Assembly: GCA_030654195.1 (NCBI GenBank)
Contig: JAURXV010000072.1
Coordinates: 1 to 43,631, forward strand
Origin: Syntrophales bacterium
Lineage (GTDB): Bacteria > Desulfobacterota > Syntrophia > Syntrophales > UBA5619
Direction of reading: 5' to 3'
Length of the DNA: 43,631 bases
Each line of letters begins with the position of its first letter. The first letter of the stretch is position 1. The notes under the pieces were generated by a model. That model did not search any database and had not been told where the DNA came from. It saw only the letters and a list, made by a program, of their open reading frames with translations. Below are positions 1-7,082 of the stretch, in pieces. Made by a program: the position numbers and the translations under genes.

Positions 1-2
1 AG

Positions 3-857
3 GAGCGGGAGCGGACGCTTCACATCGATACGGTCGGTGCTCAGACGGGGCCGGTCCTTCTCACCTACCGCGGGGAAGGGGCGATCGACCGTTTGACGGC
101 GCGGGTTGCTGAACGACCGTTCGAATATTCCTTCACGGCGGACAATGGCGTCTGCCATACCGTATGGGTCATCCGGGATCCGGCGGAGATCCGGGCGATC
201 GCGGAAGGGTTCACCCCGGTCGAGGCCCTCTATATCGCCGACGGCCACCATCGGGCCGCGGCCGCCGCCGAGGTCGCCCGCCTTCGAAGCTCCCGGAATT
301 CCTGCGATCGGGGGGATGAGGCGCACCATTTCATGCTGGCCATCCTGTTTCCCAACGATCAGCTCCGGATCATGGATTACAACCGCGCCGTCCGGGACCT
401 GAACGGCCTCACGGAAGCGGCGTTTCTAAAACGGGTCGGTGAAAATTTTCGGGTCTCACCGAATTTTGCGGCAAAATCCCCTGAGCGCCGCCATGATTTC
501 GGGATGTATCTGGGCGGGGAATGGCGCCGTCTGACGGCCCGGGCGGAGATTCTGCGGGAGGACGACCCCATCTCCGGCCTCGACGTCTCTCTCCTCCAGC
601 AGAACCTCCTCGGTCCGATCCTCGGCATCCGGGATCCGCGGACGGATGCGCGGGTCGATTTTATCGGGGGAATCCGCGGTATGGAGGAGTTGGAGAGACA
701 GGTCGACCAGGCCGGTTTTGCCGTTGCCTTTTCCCTTTATCCTCCCACGGTGTTGCAGATGATGGCCGTCGCGGATGCAGGGAAGGTGATGCCGCCCAAA
801 TCCACCTGGTTCGAGCCGAAACTCTTAAGCGGCCTGTTTGTCCATCGGCTGGAGTGA
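3..857 (+). CDS. DUF1015 family protein, 5' end outside the window
   Basis: The frame is open from the first bases of the window, so the N-terminus is missing; the first in-window residues read like the middle of the family (a DTVGAQTGPVLLTY stretch). A TTG at 93 is in frame but internal to the conserved region, so it is unlikely to be the start. The DGHHR motif (about base 240) and the C-terminal MPPKSTWFEPK motif are typical of DUF1015 proteins. The DGHHR motif is reminiscent of ParB/sulfiredoxin-fold proteins, some of which are free-serine kinases, but that link is only inference. The biochemical role is not established from this sequence. The stop is 2 bases before the ATG of the next gene, so the two are probably co-transcribed. 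Confidence 0.85.
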   Translation, partial: ERERTLHIDTVGAQTGPVLLTYRGEGAIDRLTARVAERPFEYSFTADNGVCHTVWVIRDPAEIRAIAEGFTPVEALYIADGHHRAAAAAEVARLRSSRNSCDRGDEAHHFMLAILFPNDQLRIMDYNRAVRDLNGLTEAAFLKRVGENFRVSPNFAAKSPERRHDFGMYLGGEWRRLTARAEILREDDPISGLDVSLLQQNLLGPILGIRDPRTDARVDFIGGIRGMEELERQVDQAGFAVAFSLYPPTVLQMMAVADAGKVMPPKSTWFEPKLLSGLFVHRLE

Positions 858-859
858 TC

Positions 860-1633
860 ATGGACGCGAACCTTCTCCACCCGATGGCAGAAACGGTCGA
901 TGGAATCCTCGTCGGCCGCCTCCGGATCATCCAGAGAAAGAGGGGTTACCGTTTTTCGCTCGACGCGCTGTTGATTGCCCATTTTGCCGACCTCCGGAAT
1001 GGCGATGACCTGATCGACCTGGGAACGGGGAGCGGGATTATCGCGCTGATTCTGGCGCAACGCTTCCGCTGCGGGCGTGTCCTGGGGATCGAAATCCAGG
1101 ATGAACTTGTCGCGATCGCGAAGCGGAATGTCGTTCTCAATGGTCTTACCGGGCAAATTGAGATCCATCAGGGGGACGTCCGTTGCCCGGAGACCCTCTG
1201 CGGGCCGCAATCCTTTTCGGCGGCCGTTTTCAACCCCCCCTATCGGCGTCTCCGATCGGGACGGACGAATTCCGATCCCGAAAAAGCGGTAGCCAGACAT
1301 GAGGTCGAGGGAACAGTAGCGGATTTCCTCACGGCCGCCGTTTACGCCCTCCGGCCGGAAGGCCGTGTGTATGCGATCTATCCGGCAGTCCGGATGGCCG
1401 AGCTGATCGCGAGGATGAGGGAATGCCGGATCGAACCCAAACGGCTGCGACTGGTCCACTCCCGTTCCGACGGGGGAGGGGAGTTCGTTCTGGTGGAGGG
1501 AGTGAAGGGGGGGCGGGAGGGGCTGAATGTGGCGCCGCCGCTTTTCATCTATCAGGATGCCGGCGGTTACACCCCGGAGATGGCGGAGATCTTCAGAGAT
1601 CTGTCCACTTTTCCCGCTCGCGGCGGCGGCTGA
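860..1633 (+). CDS. tRNA1(Val) (adenine-N6)-methyltransferase-like protein (TrmN6/YfiC family)
   Basis: This is a 257-residue class I SAM-dependent methyltransferase. A SAM-binding glycine motif (DLGTGSGIIAL, near residue 50) is followed by the catalytic motif NPPY (near residue 125) that marks N6-adenine methyltransferases. The stretch after NPPY, with GRTNSDPEKAVARHE, is characteristic of the TrmN6/YfiC group, which methylates A37 of tRNA1(Val) in E. coli. The ATG at 860 was chosen because GGAG lies 5 bases upstream and the fold begins soon after; an in-frame GTG at 854 overlaps the previous stop. The 3' end overlaps the convergent DUF721 gene by 41 bases. The exact RNA target here is inferred. 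Confidence 0.85.
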   Translation: MDANLLHPMAETVDGILVGRLRIIQRKRGYRFSLDALLIAHFADLRNGDDLIDLGTGSGIIALILAQRFRCGRVLGIEIQDELVAIAKRNVVLNGLTGQIEIHQGDVRCPETLCGPQSFSAAVFNPPYRRLRSGRTNSDPEKAVARHEVEGTVADFLTAAVYALRPEGRVYAIYPAVRMAELIARMRECRIEPKRLRLVHSRSDGGGEFVLVEGVKGGREGLNVAPPLFIYQDAGGYTPEMAEIFRDLSTFPARGGG

Positions 1634-2114
1634 TCTCCCTGACCATGACCCTCTCCAGAATCTCACGGAGATCCGGGTCCCGGACGACATCGAGGCTCTC
1701 CCGAATCATCTCCCGGTCGCGCTTCCGGAGCGGTGCGAGGATGGGAGTGCCTGCCGGAGGATCGGTCGCATCCGGAGGGGGCGCGGGAATCTCGCCGATG
1801 GAGAAAAAAAGGCGCCGGAACTCCTCCTGCCCGGCGAGTTCGTTCATCTTGAGGAGGATCTCCTCTTTCAGGAACTGGAGCTGATGCAGCCAGGCCGGGG
1901 CGGAGACCCGGACATAGAGTCCGCCTCGTTTCACCGTTTCGGGCAAGGTCCGGGCGGCGATCTGGGGACCGACGGCCCGTGTCCAGAGGTCGAGGAGGCG
2001 CCGGTCCGTCGCGGTATGGGGGATGTTCCTCTTCTTGAGAACTTTTCGAAGGATCTCCCCGATCATTTCAGGTTTTGATTGCGATGCCCTTTTTCGCATG
2101 ACCGCTTTTCTCAC
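1593..2114 (-). CDS. DUF721 / DciA-like protein
   Basis: This is the only clear minus-strand gene in the window, 173 residues from a GTG start; an ATG five codons in (2099) is an alternative. The N-terminal half has the DUF721 signature: LWTRAVGPQIAARTLP followed by a GGLYVRVSAPAWLHQL stretch. In other bacteria DUF721 proteins such as DciA are loaders of the replicative helicase DnaB where DnaC/DnaI is absent, so a role in replication initiation is plausible but inferred. The C-terminal third is charged and low in conservation. The gene is convergent with, and overlaps, the upstream methyltransferase gene, and diverges from pcm across about 190 bases. Confidence 0.8.
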   Translation of the reverse strand: MRKAVMRKRASQSKPEMIGEILRKVLKKRNIPHTATDRRLLDLWTRAVGPQIAARTLPETVKRGGLYVRVSAPAWLHQLQFLKEEILLKMNELAGQEEFRRLFFSIGEIPAPPPDATDPPAGTPILAPLRKRDREMIRESLDVVRDPDLREILERVMVREISRRREREKWTDL

Positions 2115-2160
2115 AGTTCGCCGCCCGGGTCAAGGGAAGCGTTTTGGAGATTCCCGGTGC

Positions 2161-2189
2161 TTGAAAAATCGGCGTTTTGATGGTAGAAT
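2161..2189 (+). promoter_or_regulatory. sigma70-like promoter for pcm-nlpD
   Basis: TTGAAA at 2161-2166 and TAGAAT at 2184-2189 are separated by exactly 17 bases; each hexamer matches five of six consensus positions. It lies in the divergent gap upstream of pcm, about 115 bases before the GTG start. Pattern match only; no transcript data. Confidence 0.55.
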
Positions 2190-2266
2190 AGTGATAACGA
2201 TATTCCGTTGACCGGTTCCGGTACGATTCCTTTCGGCGGGACCGCGATTCCTTTCAAGGAGGACGC

Positions 2267-2308
2267 ATGCATTCCACGGGCGGCGCGATGATCAGGACGG
2301 AAACGTGA
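2267..2308 (+). other. possible 13-codon leader ORF coupled to pcm
   Basis: An ATG at 2267 is preceded by a strong ribosome-binding sequence (AAGGAGGA, 2257-2264) and opens a 13-codon frame. Its TGA stop (2306-2308) overlaps the GTG start of pcm (2305-2307). The pcm GTG itself has only a weak Shine-Dalgarno sequence. This layout would suit translational coupling, in which ribosomes ending the leader restart on pcm. It could also be chance; no conservation can be checked here. Confidence 0.35.
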
Positions 2309-2961
2309 CAGACCGATTTCAGAAACAGAGAATGAGGATGGTCGAAACCCAGATCCGGGTGCGGGGTGTTTCGGATCAGAGGGTCTTGAAGGCCATGGAG
2401 AAGATCCCACGCCATCTCTTCGTGGATGAGGGGCTGATCGACCAGGCCTACAACGACAATCCCCTTCCCATCGAAAGCCGGCAGACCATCTCCCAACCCT
2501 ATATTGTTGCGTTGATGTCCGAAGCGATGGCACTGACCGGACGGGAGAAGGTGCTCGAAATCGGGACCGGTTCCGGGTATCAGACGGCCATCCTCGCTGA
2601 ATTGGCCGAACGGGTTTTCTCTATCGAGCGTATTGCGGTGCTGGCAACCGGGGCAAGGAGGGTTCTTGATGCGCTGAAGGATTACAATGTGGCCATCCGG
2701 GTGGGGGATGGAACCTACGGGTGGCGCGAGGAGTCCCCCTTTGAGGCGATCATGGTGACGGCCGGCGCGCCTCGGATTCCCAGGCTTCTGATTGAGCAGC
2801 TTGCCGTCGGCGGACGTCTCGTGGTCCCCGTGGGAAACCGTAACTCCCAGGCCCTTCTAAAGCTGACCCGCTTGTCGGAAGATCCGGAGGATCTGAAACA
2901 GGAAGATCTGGGCGGCTGCCGTTTTGTAGATCTGATCGGGGAGCACGGATGGGGAAATTGA
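2305..2961 (+). CDS. pcm: protein-L-isoaspartate O-methyltransferase
   Basis: The 218-residue protein repairs isoaspartyl residues in aged proteins by SAM-dependent methylation. The N-terminus carries the family pattern RMVETQI followed by VLKAMEKIPRHLFV, and the SAM-binding motif EIGTGSGYQTA lies near residue 87. Length is normal for the family. The start is a GTG at 2305; nearby ATGs at 2267 and 2288 are in other frames. The end overlaps the start of the nlpD-like gene by 13 bases. The pcm-nlpD neighbourhood is well known from gammaproteobacteria (surE-pcm-nlpD-rpoS). Confidence 0.95.
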   Translation: MTDRFQKQRMRMVETQIRVRGVSDQRVLKAMEKIPRHLFVDEGLIDQAYNDNPLPIESRQTISQPYIVALMSEAMALTGREKVLEIGTGSGYQTAILAELAERVFSIERIAVLATGARRVLDALKDYNVAIRVGDGTYGWREESPFEAIMVTAGAPRIPRLLIEQLAVGGRLVVPVGNRNSQALLKLTRLSEDPEDLKQEDLGGCRFVDLIGEHGWGN

Positions 2962-3929
2962 CGAGCGAAACACCCATTGCCGCTGTTTTTTCATGTAGCC
3001 CGCATCGTTTGAAATTCGTGGGTTTCTTTCTGATCGGTCTGATGATCCTCTCCTGTTCGGGTTTGCACCTCAGGGACGCCCGGCCCCGCGGGGTTTATCA
3101 TCGTGTAAAGAGCGGCGAGACACTCTTTGCCATCGCCCGTGCGTATCGTGTCGACCTTCAGGAACTGGCGGAGATCAACAACATCAGTCATTCTGACCGG
3201 ATCGAGACGGATAGCGTGATCTTCGTTCCCGATGCGAACCAGATTATGGATGACATCATGATTGCCGCCCGACCGCGGGAACCTTCGTCGGCGCTTAAAG
3301 CGAAGGAAAAGCCCGTAAAAAAAGAAGCAGCCGTTTTCGACACGGAAATTCCAAAAAATGGAGCCGCGGTGGAGGGAAAGCGCCAACCGCAGCCACCGGC
3401 CGAAGCGGCGGCGAAAGATCGTCCGGTTCTTTCCCGGGCGGCGGAGAGGGATATCTCCCTCCGAAAAAGCGCCGGGACGTTGGAAAGCGGGGAAACAGCA
3501 GGCCCGCCGGCCCGACCGAAGGAAAGCGGTGAAAAGCCGGAACAGATCCGGTTTGACAAAAAGCGTTTCATCTGGCCGGTCAAGGGGACGGTGGTTTCGC
3601 CGTTCGGCATCCAGCCGAACCGGATGTATTTCAATGGAATCCGAATCGCGGCCGGTGAAGGAACGCCCGTTCAGGCCGCGGCGGACGGGATGGTCATCTT
3701 TTCCGCCCCTCTCAAGGATTATGGGGAGACGATCATCATCCAGCATGAGGATCACTACGCGACGGTTTACGCCCATCTGGGGATCAGAACCGTCGGAGGG
3801 GAGGCGAGGGTCAAGAAGGGAGGCCGGATCGCGTTTATCGGAAAGGCCGCCGCGAAGGAGGAAGCCTCTATCCATTTCGAGATCCGCCATAATAACAAGG
3901 CCAGGAATCCCCTTTTTTTTCTTCCATGA
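2949..3929 (+). CDS. nlpD: NlpD-like LysM / degenerate M23 lipoprotein
   Basis: A 326-residue envelope protein. A hydrophobic N-terminal segment ends in a lipobox with the modified cysteine at about residue 36 (LMILSC). One LysM domain (about residues 50-95, VKSGETLFAIARAYRVD) would bind peptidoglycan. A low-complexity linker rich in Lys, Pro and Ala leads to a C-terminal M23/LytM domain (about residues 208-326). Zinc ligands are degenerate: the usual HxGxD is NGIRI, and only YAHLG and HFEIR keep histidines. Loss of ligands is known for NlpD and EnvC, which activate cell-wall amidases instead of cutting peptidoglycan, so this role is inferred. The ATG has GGGGAG 5 bases upstream and overlaps pcm. 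Confidence 0.88.
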   Translation: MGKLTSETPIAAVFSCSPHRLKFVGFFLIGLMILSCSGLHLRDARPRGVYHRVKSGETLFAIARAYRVDLQELAEINNISHSDRIETDSVIFVPDANQIMDDIMIAARPREPSSALKAKEKPVKKEAAVFDTEIPKNGAAVEGKRQPQPPAEAAAKDRPVLSRAAERDISLRKSAGTLESGETAGPPARPKESGEKPEQIRFDKKRFIWPVKGTVVSPFGIQPNRMYFNGIRIAAGEGTPVQAAADGMVIFSAPLKDYGETIIIQHEDHYATVYAHLGIRTVGGEARVKKGGRIAFIGKAAAKEEASIHFEIRHNNKARNPLFFLP

Positions 3930-3930
3930 C

Positions 3931-3957
3931 GGGGACACCTTGCCGCAAGGTGTCCCC
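3931..3957. repeat. 27-base GGGGACAC palindrome, copy 1
   Basis: Arms GGGGACACCTTG and CAAGGTGTCCCC surround a 3-base CCG loop; two more flanking base pairs extend the stem to 14. It begins one base after the nlpD stop codon. No T-tract follows, so it is not a standard intrinsic terminator, though it could protect the 3' end of mRNA. Confidence 0.85.
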
Positions 3958-4091
3958 GTGGCGCCGGCGGTCATGAGCCGAGGTAAGCAGGGGCAAATCA
4001 TCGAGACGAAAGAGGAATCGTAAATCATATTGACTATTCCATCAGAATCAGATAACCTGCTAAGTTCAAAATAAATTCTTTGGGTGTAAAA

Positions 4092-4577
4092 ATGTTCAAG
4101 ATAGGCGATTTGGCGGTATATCCGGCACAGGGAGTCGGGGTCATTGAGGCGATCGAAAACCGGGAGGTCGGAGGAAGCAAGCAGTTGTTCTATATTATGA
4201 AGATCATGGGCAACGGCATGAAGATCATGATTCCGATGGATAGCGCGAAATCGGTCGGTCTCCGCGAGGTCATCCATAAGAGGGAGATCCCCAAGGTTTA
4301 CGCGATCCTCAGAAACAAGGATGTCACGATTGACAAACAGACCTGGAACAAGAGATACCGAGAATACCTGGAAAAGATCAAGACGGGATCGGTATACGAA
4401 ATTGCCCGGGTCCTGCGGGATCTCTTTATCCTGAAAAGCGACAAAAATCTCTCCTTCGGAGAGAGAAAGATGATGGATACGGCGAAGAGCCTGCTCATCA
4501 AGGAGATTTCGGTGGCGAGCAATGCATTGGAGACCAAGATCGAAGAGGATCTGAAGATGATCTTTACCGTACAATGA
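4092..4577 (+). CDS. carD: CarD family transcriptional regulator
   Basis: A 161-residue CarD/CdnL-type protein. The N-terminal RNA-polymerase-interacting domain (residues 1-60) has the typical MFKIGDLAVYPAQGVG opening, and the rest is the helical DNA-binding domain (WNKRYREYLEKIKTG, then LSFGERKMMDTA). The family binds the RNAP beta subunit and stabilises open promoter complexes, often at rRNA and housekeeping promoters. The ATG at 4092 is preferred over an in-frame TTG at 4080 because it gives the canonical N-terminus; its Shine-Dalgarno sequence is weak. A TTGACT lies at 4030-4035 but no good -10 follows at the right distance. The next genes (PIN/TRAM, ispD, ispF) are a common CarD neighbourhood. 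Confidence 0.93.
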   Translation: MFKIGDLAVYPAQGVGVIEAIENREVGGSKQLFYIMKIMGNGMKIMIPMDSAKSVGLREVIHKREIPKVYAILRNKDVTIDKQTWNKRYREYLEKIKTGSVYEIARVLRDLFILKSDKNLSFGERKMMDTAKSLLIKEISVASNALETKIEEDLKMIFTVQ

Positions 4578-4742
4578 TGCCGCCTCGCCTCACGTGTCAG
4601 CCATGGTCTTTGCAGGAAAACGAGAGCATAAATCAATAATTGTAATATTATACCGTTGATCGATCGAAACCCTTTTTTTATGGTTCGGGTGGCGTGTGCA
4701 ATACGGGGCGCAGGCAAATCGATTGGACTGGAAGGGAGATGA

Positions 4743-5771
4743 TTGGATGTGATTGTTAAGATTCTCTTGATCCTGGCATGTTCCTTAAGCGGTTATTCTA
4801 TCGCCTACCACAGCTATAACCAGTGGTGGCAATGGGCGGTCGGGTTGGTTTTGGGTTTGCTCATGGCCATCTTTGTCATCCAGGTCGAGCAGGCCATACG
4901 GAAGGTCTCCCTGCGGGTGATCCTGGGCGGGGTGGTGGGGATGATCATTGGTCTCCTGATCGCTTTCCTGTTTGCCTATGGTTTGAGTTTTGTTAGCAAT
5001 ATCATGGAGAAACGCCAGGTTGTGCCCTGGATCTACACCTTGCTTACGGGTACCATGGGTTATCTGGGTCTTGTTCTCGGCTCGAAGAAGGTGGAGGAGG
5101 TCAGCCTGTTCGGCTGGGGGCCGGCCAAGGAGATCAGCGATTACCGGATTCTCGATACCAGTGTCATTATCGACGGCCGGATTGCCGATATCTGCGACAC
5201 CGGTTTCATGGAGGGCAACCTGATTGTTCCGCGCTTTGTCCTTGATGAGTTGCAGTACATCGCCGACTCCTCCGATTCCATGAAGCGGGCCCGCGGCCGG
5301 CGGGGGCTGGACATCCTCAATCGGATGCAGCGGAGCAGCGGGATCTATATCGACGTGGTGGACCACGATTTCCCGAAAATCAAGGGGGTGGACGCCAAGC
5401 TGGTCGTCCTGGCCAAGAAGACGAGCGGCAAGATCATCACCAATGATTTCAACCTCAACAAGGTTGCGGAGTTGCAAGGCATCAAGATCCTCAATGTGAA
5501 CGAACTGGCCAATGCGTTGAAACCGGTGGTTCTGCCGGGCGAACTGATGACCGTCAAGATCATCAAGGACGGCAAGGAGCCGGGGCAGGGGGTGGCCTAT
5601 CTGGACGACGGAACGATGATCATTGTGGACAACGCGCAGAAATACCAGGGGGCGAATGTGGAGGCGCTGGTGACCAGCGTTCTGCAGACGACGGCCGGGC
5701 GGATGATCTTTTCGGAAATGAAGGCGGTTGTTGCGGACAAGAAACCCAACGGGGTGAATGCGAAACCATAA
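4743..5771 (+). CDS. YacL-like integral membrane PIN/TRAM domain protein
   Basis: A 342-residue protein with three or four N-terminal transmembrane segments (about residues 1-110), a PIN nuclease domain (about 130-250) and a C-terminal TRAM RNA-binding domain (about 265-330). The PIN acidic residues are visible: D in LDTSVIIDGR, E in LDELQYIAD, D in GVDAKLV and D in TNDFNLN. The family resembles Bacillus YacL and is thought to act on RNA at the membrane; its substrate is unknown. The start is TTG at 4743 behind GAAGGGAG, with a GTG at 4749 as an alternative; a nearby ATG at 4747 is out of frame. Confidence 0.9.
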   Translation: MDVIVKILLILACSLSGYSIAYHSYNQWWQWAVGLVLGLLMAIFVIQVEQAIRKVSLRVILGGVVGMIIGLLIAFLFAYGLSFVSNIMEKRQVVPWIYTLLTGTMGYLGLVLGSKKVEEVSLFGWGPAKEISDYRILDTSVIIDGRIADICDTGFMEGNLIVPRFVLDELQYIADSSDSMKRARGRRGLDILNRMQRSSGIYIDVVDHDFPKIKGVDAKLVVLAKKTSGKIITNDFNLNKVAELQGIKILNVNELANALKPVVLPGELMTVKIIKDGKEPGQGVAYLDDGTMIIVDNAQKYQGANVEALVTSVLQTTAGRMIFSEMKAVVADKKPNGVNAKP

Positions 5772-5830
5772 CGATCTTGAGGCCCGGTGATGCGCAATCG
5801 CCGGGCCTGAATTGTTTTTGGGACGGCGCC

Positions 5831-6580
5831 ATGAAGACGATCGCGATCATCCCCGCCGGCGGTGCGGGGAAACGGATGGGGGGAGGAGTTCCCAAGCAGT
5901 ACCTCTCTCTGGCCGGAGTCCCTATACTTGTTCACACCTTACGCGTATTCCAACGTTCCCCTCTGATCGATGAAATCCTCCTCGTGGTCCCGGAAGGGGA
6001 CATCCCGGATGTCCGGCGGGATCTGGTTCAGCGATACCGCATCTCCAAGGTCAGTTTGGTCCTTCACGGCGGAAGTGAGAGACAGGACTCGGTGAGAAAT
6101 GCGCTGGCGCATCTGCGTGACGAACACGAGGGGATCGTCATCCATGACGGCGTCCGGCCCTTTGTCACCGGGGATCTGATCGAGCGGGCCGTCGCAGGGG
6201 CGAGGGAGTTCGGCGCCGTGACCGTCGGCGTCCCGATTCGGGACACGGTCAAGGCCGTGGACGCCGAAGGAGGGGTGGTCAAAACGGTCTCACGGGAAGG
6301 TCTCTGGCTGACGCAGACCCCGCAGGCGTTCCGGAGAGAAGTGATCCTTGCCGCCTATGCAAGGGCCGAGGCGGACGGGTTTTACGGCACCGACGATGCC
6401 TCCCTGGTTGAAAGAACGGGAATCCCCGTCCGGATGATCCCCGGTGACGGGCATAATATCAAGGTGACGATGCCGGAGGACCTGGTGCGGGGCGAGCTGA
6501 TCCTCCGCTGCATGGGGACACTTTGCCGCAAGGTGTCCCCGTTCGCGGAGCGAAAAACGGTAAGGAGTAAGAAGTATTGA
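5831..6580 (+). CDS. ispD: 2-C-methyl-D-erythritol 4-phosphate cytidylyltransferase
   Basis: This enzyme joins CTP and MEP to give CDP-ME in the non-mevalonate isoprenoid pathway. The 249-residue product has the CTP-binding motif IIPAGGAGKRMGG at the N-terminus, the HDGVRPFV motif near residue 105 and the TPQAFRR motif near residue 167. The ATG at 5831 begins at the fold; the frame is open upstream but without conserved sequence. The last 23 or so residues (from CMGTLCRKVSP) are encoded by a palindromic repeat and its flank, so the normal C-terminus has been replaced or extended. ispF follows closely, as in many genomes. Confidence 0.94.
   Translation: MKTIAIIPAGGAGKRMGGGVPKQYLSLAGVPILVHTLRVFQRSPLIDEILLVVPEGDIPDVRRDLVQRYRISKVSLVLHGGSERQDSVRNALAHLRDEHEGIVIHDGVRPFVTGDLIERAVAGAREFGAVTVGVPIRDTVKAVDAEGGVVKTVSREGLWLTQTPQAFRREVILAAYARAEADGFYGTDDASLVERTGIPVRMIPGDGHNIKVTMPEDLVRGELILRCMGTLCRKVSPFAERKTVRSKKY
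6514..6540. repeat. 27-base GGGGACAC palindrome, copy 2 (inside ispD)
   Basis: GGGGACACTTTG and CAAGGTGTCCCC arms with a CCG loop; one G-T mismatch in the stem. It lies within the 3' coding end of ispD, where it is translated as part of a C-terminal extension. Confidence 0.85.
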
Positions 6581-6587
6581 TTCGGGT

Positions 6588-7082
6588 ATGCGGATGAGCG
6601 GAATGAGAATCGGTTTCGGCTATGACAGCCACCGCCTCACGGTGGGAAGAAGGCTCGTTCTGGGCGGGAAGGAGATCCCGCACGAAAAGGGGCTTTTGGG
6701 CCATTCGGACGCCGACGTCCTGATCCATGCCGTCTGCGACGCCGTTCTCGGCGCCGTCGGAGAAGGCGACATCGGCAGGCAGTTCCCGGACACGGATCCC
6801 GCCTACCGGGGGATCTCCAGCCTGATCCTGCTGGAACGGGTTCGGGAGCTTGCCGTCGCGAAAGGTTTCCAGGTCTGCAACGTGGATTCGACGATTGTTC
6901 TGGAAAAGCCAAAACTGGCCCCCCATCTTTCGGCGATGGCGGAAAACATCGCCCGCATCCTGCGAATTTCCGCCGCGCAGGTGGGTGTGAAGGCCAAGAC
7001 GAACGAAGGGATGGGTCTTGTGGGCGCCGGGGAGGGCGCGGCGGCCTTCGCCGTTGTTCTGGTCGAAGATGGGAGCTTCTGA
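6588..7082 (+). CDS. ispF: 2-C-methyl-D-erythritol 2,4-cyclodiphosphate synthase
   Basis: IspF cyclises CDP-ME 2-phosphate to MEcPP. The 164-residue product shows the metal-binding GYDSHRL motif near the start, GHSDADVLIHAVCDAVLG (zinc His and Asp) and a C-terminal KAKTNEGMGLVGAGEG. Two ATG starts are possible, 6588 and 6603; the second gives the usual MRIGFGYDSH N-terminus but its Shine-Dalgarno spacing is poor, so the start is uncertain by five codons. The stop TGA overlaps the gltX ATG by one base, indicating tight coupling. Confidence 0.95.
   Translation: MRMSGMRIGFGYDSHRLTVGRRLVLGGKEIPHEKGLLGHSDADVLIHAVCDAVLGAVGEGDIGRQFPDTDPAYRGISSLILLERVRELAVAKGFQVCNVDSTIVLEKPKLAPHLSAMAENIARILRISAAQVGVKAKTNEGMGLVGAGEGAAAFAVVLVEDGSF

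Noticed and set aside
3931-3957. Intrinsic terminator after nlpD (and the same palindrome elsewhere)
   Set aside because: The stem is strong but no T-tract follows, and several copies lie inside coding sequence, so they cannot be general terminators.
2991-4574. Long minus-strand frame (527 codons) opposite nlpD and carD
   Set aside because: It lies antisense to two well-supported genes, has no recognisable motifs and arises from the GC-rich codon bias of the plus strand.
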